A DNA stretch of 64,000 nt, taken from NCBI RefSeq assembly GCF_022763345.1, contig NZ_JALEGS010000104.1:40392-104391 (forward strand). The letters are read 5' to 3'. Shown here one piece after another: positions 17,956 to 26,891 of this stretch. This DNA comes from Phaeodactylibacter sp. GTDB taxonomy: Bacteria > Bacteroidota > Bacteroidia > Chitinophagales > Saprospiraceae. Below the pieces are notes generated by a model that saw nothing but the letters and a program-made list of their open reading frames with translations, ran no database searches and was not told the origin of the DNA. Every line of letters begins with the position of its first letter. The stretch's first letter is position 1. A program made the position numbers and the translations under genes.

Positions 17956-20394
17956 TTAAAGCTTCAGCTTTCGGGCCAGGATGTTGCTGGACAGCGTCCC
18001 AAACAATACGATGCTTATAGAACTGAGTGGCATCAAAATGGCTGCTACGATGGGCGACAAAGCACCCTGCACGGCAAAGCTCAGCCCGATAATATTGTAG
18101 ATGAGTGCAAAACCATAGGCATAGTACACCAGCCGGATACTCTTACGCGCAAACTCAACGAAGTCGGGCAGGCGGTCGAAGTGAGCTGCATCGAGGATCG
18201 CATCACAGGCCGGGGTGAAGTTATTGGTGTTTTCTGCTACCACGATTCCGGCATCGCTCTGCTTCAGCGCACCGGCATCGTTCAGCCCATCGCCCAGCAT
18301 CATCACATTTTCTCCCTTCGCCTGCAGTTTGCGGACGAATTGCAGTTTATCCTGTGGGTTCTGCCGGAAAAACATTTCCCCTTTGCCTTCGAATGCAGGT
18401 TCCAGCAAGCTCCGTTCCCGGTCGTTGTCGCCGGATAGGAGGAAAAGGCGGGCGCGCTGAGCAAAGTAATGCACGACTTCCCAAAGACCGGTACGGAAAT
18501 GGTTTTCCAGACGGAACGCCCCTCTTACGTGTCCGTTGATTTGGATGTACACCCCGCTTTCTGCCGCCACTTTCTTATCCATAAATGCAGCGGAGCCGGC
18601 TTTCAGGTGATAATGAGATACGTTGCCGGCCACACCTTGCCCGACCACTTCCTCCCAGTTGGAGACCGGGTACAAAGTGGCATCCTGAGCGGGTTCATCG
18701 GCGCTGAGGTAGGCTACGATTTGCTGGCTCAGGGTATGGCTCGAAGGCTTGAGCAGGGCTCGGACCATTTGCTTTTCGTGGGCATCGAGCGGTGCGCCCT
18801 CGAAGTGGATGGAACTTTGATGGCGATCGGTGAGGGTGCCGGTTTTATCAAAAATGACGGATTGTACGTTGCTTACCGCTTCGATTACTGCCGTGTTTTT
18901 CAGGAAAAACCGGTTGCGGGCCAGCACGCGCAGCGCATTACCAAAAATAAAGGGCACTGCCAGTGCCACGGCACAGGGGCAGGCGATGATCAATACTGCT
19001 GTAAAGGCATTAATCGCGAGGCCGGTATCGTACTGCAGCCAGTAACCCAGTGTGGTGAAGGCGATAATCAGGATGGCAAAGGTGAAGTACTTGCCCACCC
19101 GGTTTGCGAGTTCACTGGTGCGGGAATCGGTGGCCTTGGTGAAGGCTTCATCGTTCCACAGCTGAGTCAGGTAGCTCTGGGAAACGCGGCGGGTCAGGCT
19201 GACTTCAATGCTGCTGCCGGTTTGCCGCCCTCCGGCATACACTTTCTCCCCGCTGTTACGCCCAACGGGTTCCGATTCGCCAGTCACAAAACTGTAGTCA
19301 ATCGCTGCTTCTCCGTTAAGCAGGACACCATCGGCAGGGATGAGCTCGCCATTTTTGACCTCTATGATGTCGCCCGGGTCCAGCTTGTCGAGGGTGGTGG
19401 AGGTGGTGCTGCCGTCCTCGTTTTTACGGTGGGCCGCAATAGGGAAATAGGACTTGTAATCGCGCTCGAAGGAAATACTATGGTAGGTCCGTTGCTGAAA
19501 CCATTTGCCAGCCAGCAGGAAGAAGACGAGCCCGGCAAGGCTGTCGAGGTAGCCCGCTCCGGTATGGGTCAGGATTTCAAATGCAGAACGGCCGAAAAGG
19601 GTCAATACGCCCAGCGCAATCGGCACGTCAATATTCAGGTTGCGGTTTTTCAGGCCCAGCCATGCAGATTTGAGGTAGTCGCTGCCGGAATAAAAGACCA
19701 GGGGCAGCGCCAGGAGGATGTTCAGGTACCCAAACAGTTGGAAAAACTCGCCTTCCAGCGTCTTGTCCAGCCCCAGGTATTCCGGGAAGCTGAGCAGCAT
19801 GATGTTGCCAAATGCAAAACCAGCCACCCCAAATTTGTAGTAAAAGGAGCGGTCGACCAAAGGTTTCTGATCACCGTCCAGGTTGCTGAGGTTGATGGCA
19901 GGGGTGTAGGCAATGCTGTCCAGCAGTTCGACCAGTTGCCGGAGGCTGATCACCGACTCGTCAAAGGTGACATACACTTCCTTTTTGACGAAGTTGACGG
20001 TAGTCGCCTGAATGCCAGGATTGAACTTGTAGAGGTTTTCCAGCAGCCAAAGGCAGGAAGCGCAGTGGATGGCCGGGATGAAGAAAGTGACGCGGGTCTG
20101 GTCATCATTGGCAAAATCGATGAGCTTTTCGCGGACATCAGGATCGTCCAGATAAGCAAAGGCGGCCTGCTTTTTGCCCTTGAGGCTCATACCAGCCTGC
20201 TCATCAATATCGTAATAACGGCACATGCCATTATCATCCAGTATTTCGAAGACCGTCTTGCAGCCTTCGCAGCAGAAGTCTTTGTCGTCCAGCTGAATAT
20301 GGGTGGGCGCACAGGGCTCACCACAGTGGAAACACGCGGGTGCAATATTGGGCACAGCCCCTTGTGTCATTGGCTTAGTGCTAACGGTCGGCAT
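17956..20394 (-). CDS. Heavy-metal P-type ATPase, CcoI/FixI-like
   Basis: N-terminal CFHCGEPC...CCEGC, HMA-like AIHCASCLWLLE, TGES, IIACPCAVALAVP, FDKTGTLTD, MLGDGLNDAGAL. Confidence 0.92.
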   Translation of the reverse strand: MPTVSTKPMTQGAVPNIAPACFHCGEPCAPTHIQLDDKDFCCEGCKTVFEILDDNGMCRYYDIDEQAGMSLKGKKQAAFAYLDDPDVREKLIDFANDDQTRVTFFIPAIHCASCLWLLENLYKFNPGIQATTVNFVKKEVYVTFDESVISLRQLVELLDSIAYTPAINLSNLDGDQKPLVDRSFYYKFGVAGFAFGNIMLLSFPEYLGLDKTLEGEFFQLFGYLNILLALPLVFYSGSDYLKSAWLGLKNRNLNIDVPIALGVLTLFGRSAFEILTHTGAGYLDSLAGLVFFLLAGKWFQQRTYHSISFERDYKSYFPIAAHRKNEDGSTTSTTLDKLDPGDIIEVKNGELIPADGVLLNGEAAIDYSFVTGESEPVGRNSGEKVYAGGRQTGSSIEVSLTRRVSQSYLTQLWNDEAFTKATDSRTSELANRVGKYFTFAILIIAFTTLGYWLQYDTGLAINAFTAVLIIACPCAVALAVPFIFGNALRVLARNRFFLKNTAVIEAVSNVQSVIFDKTGTLTDRHQSSIHFEGAPLDAHEKQMVRALLKPSSHTLSQQIVAYLSADEPAQDATLYPVSNWEEVVGQGVAGNVSHYHLKAGSAAFMDKKVAAESGVYIQINGHVRGAFRLENHFRTGLWEVVHYFAQRARLFLLSGDNDRERSLLEPAFEGKGEMFFRQNPQDKLQFVRKLQAKGENVMMLGDGLNDAGALKQSDAGIVVAENTNNFTPACDAILDAAHFDRLPDFVEFARKSIRLVYYAYGFALIYNIIGLSFAVQGALSPIVAAILMPLSSISIVLFGTLSSNILARKLKL

Positions 20395-20586
20395 GTTTGG
20401 CTTTTTTCATTGGTTACGGCCCGGGCCGTTTACCTTTTGCGAACTAGAAAAACAGTTGTCTTTCGTTTGTTTTGTGCCATAAATGTACGATACCGTGAAG
20501 GGCAGGCGGGTGACTTTTGTCACTGGTTTCTGATGATTCTTGTTGGTAAAGGGGATTTGCTTTTTATGTTTCCGGCAACAGAGGTT

Positions 20587-21885
20587 TTACAGGCTTTTAT
20601 TCCCTGCTTCCACCGGTTCCAGCTTGGTTTGCTGACCTTCAGAATGTTCCCCCTGCCGCTCCCGTTCATACTGCCGGATGAGGTAGGCGTACCAGGCCAC
20701 GCCAACAATGTACATAGCTACGGTAATGAGAAAGATGCTTACATAGCGGAACTCCATTTGCCGCAGCCAGCCGAACAGTTTCATGGAAATGAACCAGCTG
20801 CCCGACCAGACAGAAGCGTTGAGGGCACTCATGATTTCCTGGTTTCTGGGGCCCACGTAGTACATCGTAAGTTCGGAAGTCATGGGCGCCGCAGCGCTCA
20901 TAAGGGGCTGTCGCAGCACATAGGCTCCGATGGCAATGCCCAGGGCGAATGGCAGGTGGGCGTAGTACTCCGTGGTGGCCAGGGCAAACAGCATAAAAAT
21001 GGAAGCCGACTGAAAAAAGGTAATGGCGACCTTGTATCCAAAGCTGCGCCGGACATACGGCATGATGGCCACAGTCATGGCGACCAGGAAAAAGGTCAGG
21101 GAGCCTACCAATGAGAACTGATCGGAAGGCAGCCCATGCACATTGAGGAAAAACAGATTGATAACGGGTATGGTAAAACCGGCACCAACGGCTATGATCA
21201 GAGTGGGCGTGAGGGCTTTGAAAATCGTGCCGCAGTCGTACCCGTGCAGCACTTTCCGGAAAGGCACTTTTTGCGAAAGCTGTTCCGGCACCCGAATCCG
21301 GGAGACAAAGAAGGCACCGGTGAGCCCCAAAACAGAGATGCCCTGCAGTACCCGCTTTTCTGTAAAAAATGCCGGGTCGATCTGAGTCAGGATGAAATTG
21401 CCAATACCGATCAGGCAAATGGTACCGGAGAAGGACAAAAAGGAAAGCGAAATGGCTTCTGAGTGGGCCTCTTTACGGGCATTCAACAAGATAAAGGGCA
21501 GCACTGTGATTTGCATGCAGGTATAAGCCAGCCCCCAGAGCATGGCAGAAGCATTCACCACCTGCGTCCAGCCTGCTCCGATAGCGTGCAGCAACACCAG
21601 CGACATGACCGGGGTAGCAATCGTAGCCACGTAGAAGAAGGGCTTCAAACGCCGCCCTTTGATGAATAAACCGATTAGGAAAGCCAGGCAAAAGACCGCC
21701 AGGAACCGGTAGGAAAGCACTTCCGCCACTTCATAATCTGCAAAGCCTTCCTCTGCCATGTAGTAATTGAGGAGCAGGAAGAAAGCCGTATTGATGCCCT
21801 GCACAAAGAACTGCGCCACAATCAGATAGATGACGTGGCGGGGAACTTGCCTATAGCCGTTAAGTACGCTTTGCAGTGGGCTCAT
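20587..21885 (-). CDS. MFS-like multi-spanning membrane transporter
   Basis: ORF 432 aa with about 12 hydrophobic segments. Confidence 0.7.
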   Translation of the reverse strand: MSPLQSVLNGYRQVPRHVIYLIVAQFFVQGINTAFFLLLNYYMAEEGFADYEVAEVLSYRFLAVFCLAFLIGLFIKGRRLKPFFYVATIATPVMSLVLLHAIGAGWTQVVNASAMLWGLAYTCMQITVLPFILLNARKEAHSEAISLSFLSFSGTICLIGIGNFILTQIDPAFFTEKRVLQGISVLGLTGAFFVSRIRVPEQLSQKVPFRKVLHGYDCGTIFKALTPTLIIAVGAGFTIPVINLFFLNVHGLPSDQFSLVGSLTFFLVAMTVAIMPYVRRSFGYKVAITFFQSASIFMLFALATTEYYAHLPFALGIAIGAYVLRQPLMSAAAPMTSELTMYYVGPRNQEIMSALNASVWSGSWFISMKLFGWLRQMEFRYVSIFLITVAMYIVGVAWYAYLIRQYERERQGEHSEGQQTKLEPVEAGNKSL

Positions 21886-21905
21886 GCTTAGTAAAAGGTC
21901 TGGAA

Positions 21906-21947
21906 ATTAAAAACCGATGTGCCAGCAGACAGGGCCGTCATCGGTTT
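21906..21947 (-). terminator. Terminator after miaA
   Basis: aaaccgatg ... catcggttt (9-bp arms); minus-strand continuation TTTTTAATTTCC. Confidence 0.65.
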
Positions 21948-22022
21948 GGAATAGGGCACGCTGAGGTGCTTGATTCAAAGACAGGAACGCATAAGGATGA
22001 GGATAGTTTGGAGGGGCCTGCT

Positions 22023-23240
22023 TTATCCCGGGATGCGGTAAGTATTGCCGGTGGGAGAGATAGCGGCTTGCATCCAGTTTGGGAGGTTTTCCGGTAGGGC
22101 AATCGGCCATTTTAATTCATCGGTGGGCAAGGCGGTATGAAGAAAAGCAGCTTCGTCTTCCAGCGCCAGGAGCCGTACTTGATGCCATAGTATCCAAGAC
22201 AAGGGAGGAGGAGGCGCCTGGTCAACCACCGTTAGGCTTTGGTCTTTGCGCGAGGCCCTTTCAAATCGGGCAATACAAGTGCCATCCTGATAGAGCTTGC
22301 CATCCAAATTATCCTCGTGGCGCGCTTGCGACCAGGTCAACCGGTGTTGTATGGCCTGGTCCGTGTATTTTCGGATCTCCTCCCACTCAGAAGGGTGGAA
22401 AAGCTTCCAAAACCCGTCTCTGCGAAACCACGTCATTTGCCGTTTGGCATAGCGGCGGCTGTTGCGCTTGATGAGGTCTATGGCTTCCTCCAGGTTGGTT
22501 TGCTGGCTGAAGTAGTCGAATAATTCCTGGTAGCCGACGGTCTGCAGGGCAGTGAGTTGGCGTTTAGGGAATAAGGAGCGGGCTTCTTCCAGGAGTCCGG
22601 CCTCAAGCATCATGTCCACTCGTTGGTTGATGCGCTCGTAAAGCGTTGCTCTTGGCCACTGCAGCTGCAGGTAGATGGGTTGGAAGGGCCGCTGCCCAGC
22701 TGCTTTTTGGCGAAAGCTGGAAAAAGGCTTTCCGCTGGAACGGCAAACGGATAGCGCACGGATGAGCCGGTGCGGGTTATCGAGGTCCACCTCAGCGTAG
22801 TAGTCCGGATCGGCGGTTTTCAGGGCTTCCTGCAGATAGGCAAGCCCATGGGCACGAAAGTCGGCCTCCACACCTGCCTGTACCGCTTTCGGGACGTCCG
22901 GGAAAGTATCCAGCCCTTCACAAACGGCTTTCAGGTAGAGCCCGCTGCCACCGGTGAGGATGACGACCTCGTGTTTAGTGAAAAGCCCTTGCAGCAGCTT
23001 CAGCGCCTCTGTTTCATATTGCCCTACGCTGTAGTTGGTTTCTATGCTATGGCTGTCAATAAAGTAATGTTTAGCAGCCGCTAGCTCCTCTGCGTCAGGC
23101 TTGGCGGTCCCAATCGTCATCTCCCGAAAAAACTGACGGCTGTCGGCAGAGACAATAACGGTATCGTAGTGCTGTGCCAGTTGAATGGCGAGCCTTGTCT
23201 TACCACTTGCCGTAGGGCCGGAAAGGACAATGAGGTGCAT
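22023..23240 (-). CDS. miaA: tRNA dimethylallyltransferase with ~109-aa C-terminal extension
   Basis: LIVLSGPTASGKTRLAIQLA, VSADSRQFFREMTIGTAKP, GGSGLYLKAV, NSRRYAKRQMTWFRRD; start corrected to 23240 (MHLIVLSGPTASGKT). Confidence 0.93.
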   Translation of the reverse strand: MHLIVLSGPTASGKTRLAIQLAQHYDTVIVSADSRQFFREMTIGTAKPDAEELAAAKHYFIDSHSIETNYSVGQYETEALKLLQGLFTKHEVVILTGGSGLYLKAVCEGLDTFPDVPKAVQAGVEADFRAHGLAYLQEALKTADPDYYAEVDLDNPHRLIRALSVCRSSGKPFSSFRQKAAGQRPFQPIYLQLQWPRATLYERINQRVDMMLEAGLLEEARSLFPKRQLTALQTVGYQELFDYFSQQTNLEEAIDLIKRNSRRYAKRQMTWFRRDGFWKLFHPSEWEEIRKYTDQAIQHRLTWSQARHEDNLDGKLYQDGTCIARFERASRKDQSLTVVDQAPPPPLSWILWHQVRLLALEDEAAFLHTALPTDELKWPIALPENLPNWMQAAISPTGNTYRIPG

Positions 23241-23325
23241 AACGCTGAAGGTTGTTCGTTGCGGCCAAAGTAGGGAAAATCCCGGATTCCATCGGTCAGG
23301 GACAACATTCAAAGCCGTGCAGCGG

Positions 23326-23356
23326 TTTATTCCCCTGAAAAAATGATCTATCTTTG
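23326..23356 (+). promoter_or_regulatory. Bacteroidetes-type promoter (TTTA-N19-TATCTTTG) upstream of the lipoprotein gene
   Basis: ttta 23326-23329, 19-nt spacer, tatctttg 23349-23356. Confidence 0.55.
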
Positions 23357-23376
23357 CCAAAAAGGACCTTCATATA

Positions 23377-24375
23377 ATGATGAACCAATCCCGACTATTA
23401 CTTTTCTTTTTTGCGCTGTCCACTTTGACTTATATGGCATGCGATGACGATGGCGATATGCGTGCGCCCGTAGATTACAACCCAAATTGCTGCGTGTACA
23501 GCACGATGCAACGCGATGATGTGAACCAGCGATGGGAAGCTGTTATCGAATTAGCAACTGGCAATTGGGACACCATACCGGAGACCGTCCGGCCAGCTGC
23601 GAGCTTTCAGTTGCCAATTGGGGTCAACCGCCTGAATGACTTTTCCGGCAACCGTCATCTGTACACCGATTTCAACGGGGTTAATCTGGTGGTGCAGGAC
23701 CTGACCACCTTCGACACCACGAGGCTTGCACTGAATGATCCGGAGACCGGACAGAAAATTGAGGGTTCGCTCTTTTTACAGGAGGGCCGGAACAGCGATG
23801 AGTACTTCCTGTACAGCGGACTGGAAGGGCGCGTGTACGGTATTGACCTGGCAGCCCGGTCTTTAAGCGTAGCTTTAGATACCTTCCCTCTGGGATTTGA
23901 TTTGCTGAACGACTTCGTCTACAGCCCTTCTGAAAATTACTTTGTTTTTATGGGGCAGATCAATCAGGGGTTCACCGAGCGGCTGTACACGGCTACGATT
24001 TACGATAATGCCAGCAAGAACCTTGTGGCCCGCGATACCTTCCCGCAGCGGCTATTTGGTTTTGTCCCCGACCCGGATGCCGGACGGATGTTTGCCCTGA
24101 CCTTCCCGGAGAATCAATTCGGCTATCGGTTGTATGAGGTGGAATTTCGTGGAACAGACGGGCTGTCCTACACGGAGCTTTCGGCTGAGAACCTCGCGAT
24201 CGGACAGTTGTCAGAGCAGCTGCAAACCCTGCACACCGCCAGCAACAGCTACCTTTGCTATGGCGAATCTCCGCCCTTCAAAGTGATCTATCAGCTGGAC
24301 CTTGATAGTGGGGATTTGAGGTCGCAGATTGTGCTTGAGGAATATGGCACAATGGTTAAATTGGATGGGGAGTAA
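23377..24375 (+). CDS. Lipoprotein of unknown function (repetitive beta-structure-like)
   Basis: Lipobox-like STLTYMAC followed by DDDGD; ORF 332 aa. Confidence 0.65.
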   Translation: MMNQSRLLLFFFALSTLTYMACDDDGDMRAPVDYNPNCCVYSTMQRDDVNQRWEAVIELATGNWDTIPETVRPAASFQLPIGVNRLNDFSGNRHLYTDFNGVNLVVQDLTTFDTTRLALNDPETGQKIEGSLFLQEGRNSDEYFLYSGLEGRVYGIDLAARSLSVALDTFPLGFDLLNDFVYSPSENYFVFMGQINQGFTERLYTATIYDNASKNLVARDTFPQRLFGFVPDPDAGRMFALTFPENQFGYRLYEVEFRGTDGLSYTELSAENLAIGQLSEQLQTLHTASNSYLCYGESPPFKVIYQLDLDSGDLRSQIVLEEYGTMVKLDGE

Positions 24376-24444
24376 GCCGCAGCAACAAAACCTCGGTAAG
24401 GAGAAATAGCTGAATCTCAGAGAAGAAAACCTTATTTTAGCCTC

Positions 24445-25236
24445 ATGGAGGCTTACTACAGGACCTTTCGGCTTGGTATTGATGATCAGCTCAGCCCTTT
24501 CGTATTGAAAAAGGAAAGGCGGAATGCCGTTGAGTTGCTAACGGTACCTTTTCCTTCTCTGGAGTTTATCTTCCCGGTAAATCTGTCCCTCTTTGAAACT
24601 ACGGGGTATCACCGTGTCCATTCCGCCATGATCGGGCGCATTCAGGTACAGCCTATCAGGACTTATCTTCAGGCTGATTACGAGGCGTTTTGCTTTTTTC
24701 TGCATCCCGTAACTTTTTTTGAGGCAACAGGATTAAGTGCTGAGCACCTTTCTGATGCGGAGGTGATGGAGGCTTTCCTTACGCCGCTTTCACAGATAGT
24801 AGAAGTGGGTCCCTTGCCTGGCCCCGAAAAGTTTGAGCAGCTAGTCCGTGAAAAGTGCCTGAGTCTTCCAAAGCGCCGTTCCTGTTATCGTGTCGTGGAT
24901 CATTTTCTGCAGGAAGTCCATGCTCTGCCAAATTACCGTATTCAGGAAGCCGCTGATTCTATTTCTTTTTCCGGGAAGCACCTCCGGTCCACCTTCCGCT
25001 CCATTTGCGGTATTTCTCCTAAGAAGTACCTGCAACTGCTGCAACTACAGGGCGTGCTTCGGGACATGGTCAGTTCAAATCACTATAGCCTGACGGAGAT
25101 CGCTTTGCGCAATGGCTTTTACGACCAATCGCACTTTAACAGGGTCTTCCGCAAATATGCCGGGCTTACCCCACGGCAGTTCCGGCAGGGCTATATTCCC
25201 TATTCGAAGAAATATAAAAACACAATTGTGCTGTAG
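24445..25236 (+). CDS. AraC-family transcriptional regulator
   Basis: C-terminal double HTH: FSGKHLRSTFRSICGISPKKYLQL...ALRNGFYDQSHFNRVFRKYAGLTPRQFR. Confidence 0.88.
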   Translation: MEAYYRTFRLGIDDQLSPFVLKKERRNAVELLTVPFPSLEFIFPVNLSLFETTGYHRVHSAMIGRIQVQPIRTYLQADYEAFCFFLHPVTFFEATGLSAEHLSDAEVMEAFLTPLSQIVEVGPLPGPEKFEQLVREKCLSLPKRRSCYRVVDHFLQEVHALPNYRIQEAADSISFSGKHLRSTFRSICGISPKKYLQLLQLQGVLRDMVSSNHYSLTEIALRNGFYDQSHFNRVFRKYAGLTPRQFRQGYIPYSKKYKNTIVL

Positions 25237-25291
25237 GTGCGTTTTTTCCTATTCCAGGATTCGGGAAAAGAAGATATTTCCGGAAAAAAGT

Positions 25292-26602
25292 ATGAGCACC
25301 GAGTCCACCCATCCCGAATGGCTTCAGGAAGCCGAGCAGCACCTCATCCGCTACTGTGAAAACTTCAGTGATGTCCTGATCACCAAAGCATCAGGGGCTT
25401 ATCTTTATACCGATGATGGGCGTCAGATATTGGATTTCACCTCCGGGCAAATGTGCGCCATCTTTGGCCACAGCCATCCTCGTATTGTGGAGGCCTTGCA
25501 CCGGGGCACGCAGTCTTCCATTCATTTGCTGAGCGCGATGTTGTCGCCTTCCGTCATTGAGCTGTCCCGGCGTTTAGCGGAATTGCTGCCGCCCGAGCTG
25601 TCCCGGGCTATGTTCCTTTCCACCGGGGGCGAATCTAATGAGATGGCGATCCGGATGGCGAAGCTGGCAACGGGCGGCTTTGAGGTGATTGGGTTCACGG
25701 GTTCCTGGCATGGCATGACAGCAGGTGCACAGTCCTATACCTACTCCCTCACGCGCCGGTCTTATGGCCCGGTTATGCCCGGCAGTTACGCTATTCCTGC
25801 GCCGAACAGTTACCGGTGCCCGGTGAAGCACTGCTCCGGGCAATGCGACAATACCTGTCTCGATATAGGTATGGATCTTGTTGACCGGCAGTCCGTTGGT
25901 GCTTATGCGGCGGTGATTGTGGAGCCGGTGTTGAGTGCAGCTGGCATCATCGAACTGACTCCGGAATACCTGAAAGCCCTGAAGATGCATTGTGATGCCC
26001 GGGGGCTGCTGCTGATTTTCGATGAGGCTCAAACCGGTATTGGCCGGCTTGGGGATAATTTTGGATTTGAGCAAAGTGGGGTAGTGCCCGATTTTCTTAC
26101 GCTCTCTAAAACGCTCGGTGGAGGGCTGCCGCTTTCTGCTGTGGTTACCAGCGACACGCTGGAGCAGGATTGCTACGATAAAGGCTTCATCAGTGTTACA
26201 TCTCATGTATCTGATCCACTACCTGCTGAAGTAGGCGTGACAGTGCTGTCTATTCTGGTGGAAGAAAAAATGCGGGAACGCGCTCAGAAAATGGGGGATT
26301 ACCTCAAAAGAGGGCTCGAAGCGTTGCAGGAGCGCTACGACTGTATAGGGGACGTAAGAGGCAGGGGGCTGTTGCTGGGGATGGAAATCGTGAAAGACCG
26401 GGCATCAAAAGTGCCGGACTCCGAACTAGGCAGCAAAATTGCAGAGCAGTGCCTGAAAAATGGGCTGAGTATGAATATCGTCCGCATCAAAGGCTACGGA
26501 GGGGTATTCCGCATCGCTCCTCCGCTGACGATCACACAGGAGGAGCTTGATCAGGGAATTGATATTCTGAACCGGTCCATTCGTGAAGTTTTGAGCATCT
26601 AG
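25292..26602 (+). CDS. 2,2-dialkylglycine decarboxylase-like class III aminotransferase
   Basis: LDFTSGQMCAIFGHSHPRIV, STGGESNEMAIRMAKL, FDEAQTGIGR, LTLSKTLGGGLPL, SHVSDPLPAEVG, IGDVRGRGLLLGMEIVKDR, closely resembling DgdA; start corrected from 25112. Confidence 0.87.
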   Translation: MSTESTHPEWLQEAEQHLIRYCENFSDVLITKASGAYLYTDDGRQILDFTSGQMCAIFGHSHPRIVEALHRGTQSSIHLLSAMLSPSVIELSRRLAELLPPELSRAMFLSTGGESNEMAIRMAKLATGGFEVIGFTGSWHGMTAGAQSYTYSLTRRSYGPVMPGSYAIPAPNSYRCPVKHCSGQCDNTCLDIGMDLVDRQSVGAYAAVIVEPVLSAAGIIELTPEYLKALKMHCDARGLLLIFDEAQTGIGRLGDNFGFEQSGVVPDFLTLSKTLGGGLPLSAVVTSDTLEQDCYDKGFISVTSHVSDPLPAEVGVTVLSILVEEKMRERAQKMGDYLKRGLEALQERYDCIGDVRGRGLLLGMEIVKDRASKVPDSELGSKIAEQCLKNGLSMNIVRIKGYGGVFRIAPPLTITQEELDQGIDILNRSIREVLSI

Positions 26603-26667
26603 GCCAGGTGGATTAGTTTTCTACCCAAATAAACAGCTGTTGCTAACAGAGAGGAAAATCAGCCCAT

Positions 26668-26695
26668 AAAAAAAGGGAAGCCGAAATGGCTTCCC
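26668..26695 (-). terminator. Rho-independent terminator for the HTCS gene
   Basis: gggaagcc gaaat ggcttccc preceded on + by aaaaaaa, giving a minus-strand T-tract. Confidence 0.8.
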
Positions 26696-26891
26696 GAAAT
26701 ATTGAATCGATATTTTGTCGATTCCCCCTTGCTTGTTGCTTTTGTGTTGTGTTGGGACAATTTGGTTGCACACTGGTTAGTAGTGCTCTTGCAACTGTTA
26801 GTACAAATTTAGGGTACAACAGCACAGGGTTCGTTAACATATGTTGCAATCTTGTTCACTTATGTTGCATTTCAGTCTTTTTTACTGAAAA

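Noticed and set aside
18469-21114. 881-aa + strand ORF
   Set aside because: Entirely antisense to the CcoI-type ATPase and part of the MFS gene, both of which have clear family motifs; composition is consistent with a GC-rich antisense open frame, and no recognisable domain.
23241-23360. 5' extension of miaA
   Set aside because: Sequence MAKIDHFFRGINRC... precedes the canonical MHLIVLSGPTASGKT start and runs into the upstream gene's promoter region.
25112-25291. 5' extension of the aminotransferase ORF
   Set aside because: Overlaps the AraC gene out of frame; alignment-like start is MSTESTHPEW at 25292.
25574-26206. 210-aa minus-strand ORF
   Set aside because: Antisense to the dialkylglycine decarboxylase-like gene.
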